NCBI GenBank assembly: GCA_050260275.1
Contig: JBLNBX010000167.1
Span: 1-19,815 of the forward strand
DNA from: DATMXS01 sp050260275
GTDB taxonomy: Bacteria > Acidobacteriota > Terriglobia > Bryobacterales > Bryobacteraceae
Direction of reading: 5' to 3'
Length of the DNA: 19,815 nt
The notes under the pieces were generated by a model. The model was not told the DNA's origin, did not search any database, and saw nothing but the letters and a program-made list of their open reading frames with translations. The position numbers were made by a program, and so were the translations under genes. This document shows, one piece after another, positions 7,386-13,800 of this stretch; within the stretch, counting starts at the first letter, position 1, and each line of letters opens with the position of its first letter.

Positions 7386-8009
7386 ATGCACTGGTTGGTT
7401 TCAGCTTTCATCGGGTTCGGCTGGGCCGGTCTGCTACTCATCGCCTTCGCCGACTCCTCGTTTCTGGTCATCCCCATAGCCAACGACCTGTTGGTAGCCG
7501 TCCTCGTCGCCCAGAACAACGCCCGTCTGCCGCTTTACGCGATTGTGGCCGCGGCCGGATCGGTGGCCGGCGCGCTCGTGCTGGACATCGTCTTTCGCAA
7601 GGGAGGGCAGCGGATAGAGCGGGCGGTGTCCCGGAAGAGGTTTGATTACTTGCAGCGCAAGATGGAGAGCCGGACCGGTTGGTTTATTGGAATCTCGGCG
7701 CTTCTGCCTCCGCCGTTTCCGATGAAGCCAGCCGTAGTGGCCGCAGCCGTCATTCAGTACCCCCGGAGGAAGATGCTCGCCATCGTCTTCTTGACCCGGC
7801 TGGTCAGGTACGCGTGCGTGGGCCTGATCGGCCTGTTCTTTTCCCACCAGATTGTTGCGTTCCTGGAGAGCCCGATCGTCGCCTACGTCATGTACTTTCT
7901 GATCGCCATCGCGGTGCTGGGCAGCAGTCTGGCTGTGGCGCGCTGGATCAGGCAAAGCAAAGAGCAGCCAAACGGCGACCCCGGCAGCAACGGCCAGCCG
8001 CAGCCCTGA
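7386..8009 (+). CDS. DedA/YqaA-like VTT-domain membrane protein
   Basis: 207 aa from the ATG at 7386. An in-frame TTG at 7341 would add 15 residues of non-family character, and it would lie at or before the start point of the TACTCT element. The protein begins with a hydrophobic stretch leading into IAFADSSFLVIPIANDLLVA, the re-entrant-loop motif of the SNARE-associated/DedA (VTT) superfamily. Then come a helix with AAAGSVAGALVLDIVFRKGG, the conserved ALLPPPFPMKPAVVAAAV second re-entrant region, FLTRLVRYACVGLIG, and a last membrane segment (YVMYFLIAIAVLGSSLAVA) before a polar Gln/Pro/Gly tail. DedA-family proteins are inner-membrane transporters linked to lipid-carrier recycling and envelope homeostasis. 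The acidic and arginine residues expected in the family are partly present. Its substrate is not known. Confidence 0.85.
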   Translation: MHWLVSAFIGFGWAGLLLIAFADSSFLVIPIANDLLVAVLVAQNNARLPLYAIVAAAGSVAGALVLDIVFRKGGQRIERAVSRKRFDYLQRKMESRTGWFIGISALLPPPFPMKPAVVAAAVIQYPRRKMLAIVFLTRLVRYACVGLIGLFFSHQIVAFLESPIVAYVMYFLIAIAVLGSSLAVARWIRQSKEQPNGDPGSNGQPQP

Positions 8010-8013
8010 TCCA

Positions 8014-8034
8014 GGCGCGCGCACTCGGCGCGCC
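8014..8034 (+). terminator. GC-rich hairpin after the DedA-like gene (candidate terminator)
   Basis: A perfect 7-bp stem, GGCGCGC (8014-8020) paired with GCGCGCC (8028-8034), around a 7-nt loop, begins 4 nt after the stop codon. It has no downstream T-run, so it would be a weak or factor-assisted terminator, or an mRNA 3'-end stabiliser. Confidence 0.35.
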
Positions 8035-8184
8035 GCGCGTAAGTCGTATCAACTCAAGTGCCAATCCGGACCGTGACCGCTCAGATCGCGGCAGCCGCTG
8101 CTTGCAGCCCTCCTGAAGCGGCTCTCGGTACGCGCAACCCGCCCCGTCGCGCCCGGCGTCTCAATCCTGGGAAGAGGGGATTGG

Positions 8185-9051
8185 ATGCAGACTAGAACCT
8201 TCATAGGCGCTCTGTTCGCGTGCGCGGTGCTTGTGGGACCGCTCGCGCGAGCGCAGGAGCACGCCCGCGTCGAAGAGCAGACACAAGATTTGCTTAGACG
8301 AGGCATCGTTTACTCTGACCGATTCGAGAGGAGCCTGGAGCAAGCGCTGAAAGGCAGCACATACAGGGGCTCGCACCTGGCGAACCGGCTCGAGGACCTG
8401 GCAGAGTACATCGACGACCACCTAGACGAAGCCGAGGAGCAGTACCGGAAAGCGGGACCATACTCGGCGGCTCCGGGCAGGCACGTCCAGAATGCGCTTG
8501 TGGCCGCGCAGGGCATTGACCGGGCTGCCATCGCCGAGGGTTTCCCCCAGATAGTGCAGGATGACTGGGCGGCTCTTCGCGATGTCTTGAACCGGCTCGC
8601 GGCGACTTGGAACTTCGCGCCCATTCCCACGGGCCCGCCTTACGTTCCCGCTGCTCAGGGTCCGCGGCTCACCGTCGCGGAAACGTCCGTGCTGCTCGAA
8701 AACATTCACGAGGCGGCCGCTCGCTTCGAACACGACTTCGACCGCTCCTCGGATAGTTACCAGGTGACCAGAGATTCGGATTTCTACGAGGACCTTGCCG
8801 AAGCGTTCAAGGACGCGACCGGGCGCGCGGCGCGGGACTTCCGCAAGAACGACACGCGCAATTTCCGCATCAATCTTCAGGACACCTACGTGCTTGCCGC
8901 CGCGCTGAACCGCACGATGACGCAGACGCGCTTCAGTCCAACGCTCGAAGCGCAATGGAGTAGCCTGCGCGAGGATCTGAACAGGCTTGCGGTGGCTTCG
9001 GGGATTCCGCCTTTGCCGGCAGGCTACGCCACGGCGCCTCTGACCGAATAA
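8185..9051 (+). CDS. Exported protein of unknown function with an internal duplication
   Basis: 288 aa; I do not recognise a named domain. The N-terminus MQTRTFIGALFACAVLVGPL followed by ARA-QE is a clear signal peptide with predicted cleavage after residue 23, so the product is periplasmic or secreted. The mature part is mostly charged alpha helix and seems to consist of two homologous units, about 47-149 and 181-280. Each ends in a W..LR..LNRLA element: DWAALRDVLNRLAATWNFAPIP (127-148) and QWSSLREDLNRLAVASGIPP with LP after it (257-278), sharing 10 of 22 positions. A Pro-rich linker (147-160) joins them. The ATG at 8185 has a strong GAGGGG Shine-Dalgarno. Similar 'W..LR.D.N.LA' proteins occur in Acidobacteriota as I recall them, but no function is known to me. 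It is monocistronic, or weakly linked to the DedA-like gene across 175 bp. Confidence 0.85.
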   Translation: MQTRTFIGALFACAVLVGPLARAQEHARVEEQTQDLLRRGIVYSDRFERSLEQALKGSTYRGSHLANRLEDLAEYIDDHLDEAEEQYRKAGPYSAAPGRHVQNALVAAQGIDRAAIAEGFPQIVQDDWAALRDVLNRLAATWNFAPIPTGPPYVPAAQGPRLTVAETSVLLENIHEAAARFEHDFDRSSDSYQVTRDSDFYEDLAEAFKDATGRAARDFRKNDTRNFRINLQDTYVLAAALNRTMTQTRFSPTLEAQWSSLREDLNRLAVASGIPPLPAGYATAPLTE

Positions 9052-9102
9052 GGGCTCGCGCACATGCTGGAGGCGGCTCGCGCCTGCGCCGGGCGCCTGC
9101 AA

Positions 9103-9108
9103 TACTGT
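9103..9108 (+). promoter_or_regulatory. Candidate -10 element for Nudix-mutS2 (leaderless)
   Basis: TACTGT at 9103-9108 is 6 nt from the ATG at 9115, the spacing expected when the transcript begins at the start codon. No Shine-Dalgarno is present. The overlapping AATACT (9101-9106) is an alternative. Confidence 0.35.
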
Positions 9109-9114
9109 ATCTGA

Positions 9115-9546
9115 ATGGAAGAGAGCCGCCGCTATCCGGACCGCCCGATCCTCGGAGTCGGGGCAATCATCAACGACGGCGCCAGAGTTGTCCTTATCGA
9201 GCGCGGCGGCGAGCCGCTGCGTGGGGTGTGGTCACTTCCTGGAGGCGTTGTGGAAGCCGGCGAGTCTCTCGCGGACGCCGTGAAACGTGAGGTCCGCGAG
9301 GAGACCGGCCTTGAGGTCGAGCCGCTTTCAGTTGCCGAGGTGTTCGAGCGCGTGATCCGCGACGCGCAAGGCCGGGCGGAGTATCATTACGTGCTCATTG
9401 ATTACCTGTGCCGCCCGGTTTCGGGCGAGCTGCGCGCGGCGAGCGACGCGGCGCGGGCCGAATGGGTTCCCTATGGTGAGCTGCGGTCGTACAGGACCAC
9501 CGAGGGCACGCTCGAGGTAATCGAAAGGGCGCTGAATGGCCGGTAG
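9115..9546 (+). CDS. Nudix hydrolase (ADP-ribose pyrophosphatase-like)
   Basis: 143 aa. The complete Nudix box G-x5-E-x7-REVREE-x-GL spans residues 44-66 (GVVEAGESLADAVKREVREE, then TGL), giving the metal-binding glutamates. Before it, PILGVGAIINDGARVVLIERG is the usual first strands, and GVWSLPGG leads into the box. It should hydrolyse a nucleoside diphosphate linked to another group, such as ADP-ribose, NADH or an oxidised nucleotide. The sequence does not decide which. Its stop lies inside the start of mutS2 (11-bp overlap), indicating co-transcription. A hydrolase beside a DNA-repair-type ATPase is compatible with nucleotide-pool cleaning, but the association may simply reflect gene packing. 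Confidence 0.9.
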   Translation: MEESRRYPDRPILGVGAIINDGARVVLIERGGEPLRGVWSLPGGVVEAGESLADAVKREVREETGLEVEPLSVAEVFERVIRDAQGRAEYHYVLIDYLCRPVSGELRAASDAARAEWVPYGELRSYRTTEGTLEVIERALNGR

Positions 9547-11956
9547 CAGCCTCGAACTGCTGGAGTTCGATGCCCTGAGACAGCTCGTAGGGCGCTACGT
9601 AGCCAGCCACCTCGGGCGCTCCGAGCTCGACAAGCTCGTTCCGCTCGATGACCGCGCCAGCGCGGAATCGCGCCTGGCCGAGGTTGCCGAAGCTCGCGCC
9701 TACCTGGAAGCCGCAGCCAAACCGCAGCCCGCCGCTCGCGGCGCGGCAGTGCGCCTGCGTTTCTCGGACCTGCCCGATATCACAGAAGCCGTGAGGCGCC
9801 TGCGCATACAAGGCGCGCCGCTCGAGGCCAAGCAGGTGCTTGAGGTGTCGAGTCTGCTCGACCGCGCGTCCGATATGCGGGCCGTTCTGCTCGCTGTCGG
9901 CGGCCGTTTCCCCAGGCTCGCGGCCTATGGAGCGTCGATGGGCGAGTTCCGCAGCGTGGTGCGCGACCTCGCGGGGAAGATACTGCCCGACGGCACCGTG
10001 GCCGACCACGCCAGCGTCTTGCTGGGGCGGCTGCGCCGCGACATCGAGCGCCAGAAGCACGCCATACAGGCATCCCTCGAGCGCTTCCTCCGCTCACACA
10101 AAGAGGAGTTGCAGGAAGAGTACGTCACTATCCGCAACGAGCGCTTCGTCGTGCCCATCGTCGCGGGCCAGAGGCGCCGGATAGATGGCGTAATCCACGG
10201 CGCGAGCGGCACGGGGCATACCTTGTTCGTGGAGCCGCTCGAGACCATCGAGTTGAACAACGAGCTGGTTCGGTTGAGCGAGGAGGAGCTGCAGGAAGTC
10301 CATCGTATTCTGCTCGAAATGACGGACCGCCTCCGCGACTACGCGGACGCGATCGAGCGTACGCTCGCAGTCATCGCCGAGCTCGACCTGCTGTTCGCGA
10401 AAGCGCAGTTCGCGATCGAGTTCGGCTGCGTAGTTCCGCGATTCAGCCCGGACAAGGCGCGGCGGCTGTCGCTTGTCAACGCCAGGCACCCGCTGCTCGA
10501 GGACGTGCTCAGGCGGCGCCGGATCGAGGTGGTTCCCGTATCGCTCACGCTCGACGCCGAAACTCGCACGCTGCTCATCAGCGGCCCGAACAGCGGCGGC
10601 AAGACCGTCGCGCTGAAGACCGTCGGCCTGCTTGCGCTTATGGCGAAGGCGGGGTTGCCATTGCCGTGCGAGAGCGCCGAGTTACCGTGGTTCGACGAAG
10701 TGCTTGCCGACATCGGCGACCAGCAGTCCATCGAGGCCAGCCTGTCCACATTCTCGGCGCACATGACGCGCATCCGGGAAATGCTCGATGAGGTGACGCC
10801 CGGTTCGCTGGTTCTGCTAGACGAACTCGGCCGCGCCACGGACCCCGAAGAGGGCGGTGCCCTCGGGCTTGCCGTTCTCGACCGCTTCCGCGAGTCCGGC
10901 GCATTCACGCTCGCGTCGACGCACCTGCTCGCGCTCAAGATGTACGGCGCTACTACGCCCGGCGTCCTGAACGGCTCGATGGGCTTCGATGAGGACACGC
11001 TCGAGCCGACGTACGTGCTGCGGCTCGGCGCGCCAGGGAAGTCCGCCGGCATAGATATCGCGCGCCGGATCGGCATGCCCGCTTCCGTGCTCGACCGCGC
11101 CCGCGGGGCGCTCAGCACCCGCGAGAACGATATGGCGCGCTTCCTTGCTGAACTGGACCGCAGGCTGTCGGAGGCCGCCGCCCTTCGCGACTCTCTGGCC
11201 GCCGAGCGAGACAGGCTCGCCGCGCGCGAGAAGCAGCTCGCCGAGGAGTGGTCGAAGCGCGAAACCGCCAAGCTCAAGGAGCTGGAGCGCCAGTTCACGT
11301 TGGCGATTCAGCGGTTCGACGAGCAGGCGGCCAGCGCCATCGAGCGCATCGTGGCGGGCGCCGGGCAGAAGAAGGCAGCGCAACAGGCCGCGCGCGAGAT
11401 CGCCAGAGTCAAGCGCGAGTTTCGCGAGGATCTGGATACCACGCTGCTTTCGACGCGGGCCGACGCGCGCGAGGGAGCAATCGCGCCGCTGAAGATCGTC
11501 GAGGGCTCGCGCGTGCGGCTGAAAGGCGTGCGCGACCCCGCGCGCGTTTTGCGCCTGACCGGCGAGGACCGGATCGAGGTTCAGGCCGGCTTCATGAAAA
11601 TGCAGATCTCGCGCGACGATGTGCTCGAGGTGCTTCCCGAGAAGGGCGAGGCCGGAGCCAGGCTGCCGGGCAATGTCTCGTTCCGCTCCGCTGGTCCGGA
11701 GGCATACGTGAGCTTTCGCGAGATCAACGTCATCGGTTTGCACGCGGAAGAGGCGATCGAACGCGTGGACAAGTTCCTAGACAGCGCCGTGCTGGCGTCT
11801 GTGGACCGAGTCCGAATCGTGCACGGGCACGGCATGGGAATACTCAAGCGGGCGATCGCCGAGTATCTCGCCGGGAACGCGAACGTGGAGAAGTTCTATG
11901 CCGCGCCGCAGAGCGAGGGCGGCGCGGGCGCGACAATCGCAGAGTTGAAGCAGTAG
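9536..11956 (+). CDS. mutS2: Endonuclease MutS2 (MutS-like ATPase with C-terminal Smr domain)
   Basis: 806 aa, within the usual 780-800 range. It lacks the MutS mismatch-recognition domains and begins directly with the MutS2 lever/core region (about 1-300, including HGASGTGHTLFVEP at 221-234). The ATPase follows, with Walker A GPNSGGKT (350-357), Walker B LVLLDELG (425-432) and STHLLALK (461-468). A charged coiled coil (about 530-640), a KOW-like beta domain (about 650-700) and a C-terminal Smr domain (about 729-806) with VHGHGMGILKRAI complete it. MutS2 suppresses homologous recombination and, in Bacillus, acts on collided ribosomes. Unusually, the Smr LDLRG motif is replaced here by INVIG (730-734). 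The start ATG at 9536 overlaps the Nudix stop and has an AGGG upstream. Its TAG stop is directly followed by the antiparallel stop of the asparaginase-like gene. Confidence 0.95.
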   Translation: MAGSSLELLEFDALRQLVGRYVASHLGRSELDKLVPLDDRASAESRLAEVAEARAYLEAAAKPQPAARGAAVRLRFSDLPDITEAVRRLRIQGAPLEAKQVLEVSSLLDRASDMRAVLLAVGGRFPRLAAYGASMGEFRSVVRDLAGKILPDGTVADHASVLLGRLRRDIERQKHAIQASLERFLRSHKEELQEEYVTIRNERFVVPIVAGQRRRIDGVIHGASGTGHTLFVEPLETIELNNELVRLSEEELQEVHRILLEMTDRLRDYADAIERTLAVIAELDLLFAKAQFAIEFGCVVPRFSPDKARRLSLVNARHPLLEDVLRRRRIEVVPVSLTLDAETRTLLISGPNSGGKTVALKTVGLLALMAKAGLPLPCESAELPWFDEVLADIGDQQSIEASLSTFSAHMTRIREMLDEVTPGSLVLLDELGRATDPEEGGALGLAVLDRFRESGAFTLASTHLLALKMYGATTPGVLNGSMGFDEDTLEPTYVLRLGAPGKSAGIDIARRIGMPASVLDRARGALSTRENDMARFLAELDRRLSEAAALRDSLAAERDRLAAREKQLAEEWSKRETAKLKELERQFTLAIQRFDEQAASAIERIVAGAGQKKAAQQAAREIARVKREFREDLDTTLLSTRADAREGAIAPLKIVEGSRVRLKGVRDPARVLRLTGEDRIEVQAGFMKMQISRDDVLEVLPEKGEAGARLPGNVSFRSAGPEAYVSFREINVIGLHAEEAIERVDKFLDSAVLASVDRVRIVHGHGMGILKRAIAEYLAGNANVEKFYAAPQSEGGAGATIAELKQ

Positions 11957-12451
11957 TCAGGCGGGCTCGAAGACGCCCTTCTCGCGATTCTTGCGCACCC
12001 GGTCCCAATGAAAGCACCGGCCGTTCATCGCGATGTATACACCGGCCGGCAGAGTCTGAACGAACGCCAGCGCGCTGCCGAGATTGAAGAGGCCGTCCGA
12101 ACTGCCGAACTTGTAGGGCACCATCGCGCCGGTCAGCACGATTGTCTTGTCCAGACGCTCGCGGCCGAGGTACGCCGCGGTTTCCACCATCGTGTCCGTG
12201 CCGTGCGTGATGACGATGCGCCGCTCGGCGCAGTCGCGGCAATGGTTGGCGATGATGCGGCGGTCGTCCTCGGTCATATCGAGGCTGTCGATCATCATCA
12301 GCGTGCACGTCTCCACCTCGAGAAGGCAGCGCCCCAGCCGGAGCATCTCCGGCACATGCGTGTCGTGGAAGTAGAGCGCGCCGGTAAGCTCGTTGTACTC
12401 TTTGTCGAAAGTGCCGCCCGTGATCAGGATGCGGATCCGGTCTTCGCTCAC
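11957..12451 (-). CDS. Single-domain asparaginase-like protein (asparaginase N-terminal domain only)
   Basis: 164 aa from a GTG start at 12449-12451, which overlaps the decarboxylase stop by 4 nt (GTGA). A GGAGG Shine-Dalgarno lies 10 nt upstream, inside the decarboxylase gene. A longer in-frame reading upstream is only a shadow of that gene. It carries asparaginase motif 1 TGGTFDKEY (11-19, presumed nucleophile T14), motif 2 THGTDTM (82-88, T85/D86), TGAMVPYKFGSSDGLFNLG, and RVRKNREKG with K154 in the position of the catalytic lysine. Full-length L-asparaginases are about 330 aa; the C-terminal domain is absent, as in a known family of ~160-aa 'asparaginase domain' proteins. Activity on asparagine is unproven, because the active site of classical enzymes is completed by the other domain or subunit. 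It is cytoplasmic (no signal) and the last gene of the trio. Confidence 0.88.
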   Translation of the reverse strand: MSEDRIRILITGGTFDKEYNELTGALYFHDTHVPEMLRLGRCLLEVETCTLMMIDSLDMTEDDRRIIANHCRDCAERRIVITHGTDTMVETAAYLGRERLDKTIVLTGAMVPYKFGSSDGLFNLGSALAFVQTLPAGVYIAMNGRCFHWDRVRKNREKGVFEPA

Positions 12452-13800
12452 GCGCGCATCGCCTCCGCGCGGCAGCGCAGCATAGCTTCGACGCTGCGAT
12501 CGACGTCTTCGTCCGTAGTGGCCCAGGAACAGACGCTGATGCGCATGGCCGTGCGCCCCTGCCAGACGGTGCCGCCGCACCAGCACGTGCCGTCTTCCTG
12601 AATGAGCGCGATGGCGCGCCGGGTGACATCGGGTCCGCCAAAATCCACAAGCACCTGGTTGAGCACAACGTCGTTCAGAATCGCGCAGCCCGCCGCGCCG
12701 AGTTGCTCCGCAAAGCGCGCCGCCTGGCGGCAGTTGCGGCCGACGAGGCTGGCCACTCCCGAGCGCCCGAGCGCCTTGAGCGCGGCCCAGATCTCGATCG
12801 CCCGCGAGCGCCGCGACAACTCCGGGGTGTACTGCGAGGGTTCGCGGCGCTCCCCATGCACGAGGTACGCCGCGCTCATCGACATGGCGCGGTGCAGGTA
12901 CCGTTCCTCGCGAACAAACGCCACTCCGCTGTCGTAGGGGACATTCAGCCACTTGTGCGCGTCGGTGGCCCAGGAATCGGCCTGTTCGAAACCAGCGATC
13001 AGGTGCGCGCGCTCGGGGCACGCCGCGGCCCAGAGCCCGAACGCGCCGTCCACGTGAACCCACGCGCCGGCGTCACGGACGCGGTCGCATATCTCGCCGA
13101 TAGGGTCGAACGCCCCGGTGTTGACATTGCCGGCCTGCACGCAAACGATGGAGGGCGGATCGAGGCGCGGCAGCGCATCGGCGCGCATGCGCCCCTGCGC
13201 GTCCACCGGCACCGTAGTAACGCGCCTGCGCCCAACGCCGAGCAGCCCGAGCGCGCGCATCACCGAGGGGTGCACCTCTTCGCTTACAACCACGTTCAGA
13301 GGCGGTGCTCCCGCAAAGCCATCGGCTTCCACATCCCAGCCCGCGCGCTCGAAGACCGCGCTGCGCGCCGCGGCAAGCGATGTAAAACTGGCCATCGTCG
13401 CGCCGGTGACGAACGCGCCGCCGCAACTCGGGGGCAGCCCGAACAGGTCGAGCAGCCAGGCCAGCGCCACGTCTTCGAGCGCGCACCCGATATGCGTCAC
13501 GGCGAACATGCCGGCGGGCTGGTCCCATGCTGCGGCGATCCAGTTCGCAGCGACTGTCACCGGCAGTGCGCCGCCGATGACAAAACCGAAGTAGCGCGGG
13601 CCGGCGGTCGCCGTAGTCGCGGGCGAGCCGATGCGGTCGAGCAACTCGATAACGCGCGCCGGCTCGCATGGATGCTCGGGAAGCGGTTCGTTCAGAACGG
13701 ACACCCGCTCAATGTCGGCGGGAGCTGCCGAGACGCGCCGCTCGCGCAAGCCTTCCATATAGCGCACCGCCCGCGCGGCGGCGTCGTCGAACAAGTTCAT
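12448..13800 (-). CDS. PLP-dependent group II amino-acid decarboxylase-like protein
   Basis: 450 aa, the usual length for the pyridoxal-dependent decarboxylase family (glutamate, tyrosine/aromatic and aspartate decarboxylases). Seen: GPRYFGFVIGGALP (67-80), VTGATMASFTSLAAAR (131-146), EEVHPSV with the ring-stacking His177, HVDGAFG (249-255) with the PLP-pyridine Asp251, and DAHKWLNVP (280-288) with the Schiff-base Lys283. The substrate cannot be assigned from motifs; aspartate/glutamate or aromatic amino acids are all possible. The ATG at 13798-13800 overlaps the peptidase stop (ATGA), with an AGGT Shine-Dalgarno 6 nt upstream. It is coupled at its 3' end to the asparaginase-like gene by GTGA. 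The combination suggests processing of amino acids released from peptides or asparagine, but this is inferred. Confidence 0.9.
   Translation of the reverse strand: MNLFDDAAARAVRYMEGLRERRVSAAPADIERVSVLNEPLPEHPCEPARVIELLDRIGSPATTATAGPRYFGFVIGGALPVTVAANWIAAAWDQPAGMFAVTHIGCALEDVALAWLLDLFGLPPSCGGAFVTGATMASFTSLAAARSAVFERAGWDVEADGFAGAPPLNVVVSEEVHPSVMRALGLLGVGRRRVTTVPVDAQGRMRADALPRLDPPSIVCVQAGNVNTGAFDPIGEICDRVRDAGAWVHVDGAFGLWAAACPERAHLIAGFEQADSWATDAHKWLNVPYDSGVAFVREERYLHRAMSMSAAYLVHGERREPSQYTPELSRRSRAIEIWAALKALGRSGVASLVGRNCRQAARFAEQLGAAGCAILNDVVLNQVLVDFGGPDVTRRAIALIQEDGTCWCGGTVWQGRTAMRISVCSWATTDEDVDRSVEAMLRCRAEAMRA

Noticed and set aside
7289..8156. A 14-bp exact match (cccgtcgcgcccgg) in two neighbouring spacers, at 7289-7302 and 8143-8156
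   Set aside because: It is very GC-rich, and matches of this kind are expected by chance in DNA of this composition. The surroundings do not align convincingly.
12452..13063. A long N-terminal extension of the asparaginase-like frame
   Set aside because: It lies over the decarboxylase in another frame and is Arg/Gly-rich. The asparaginase motifs begin only after the GTG at 12451, which has a Shine-Dalgarno and a coupled overlap.
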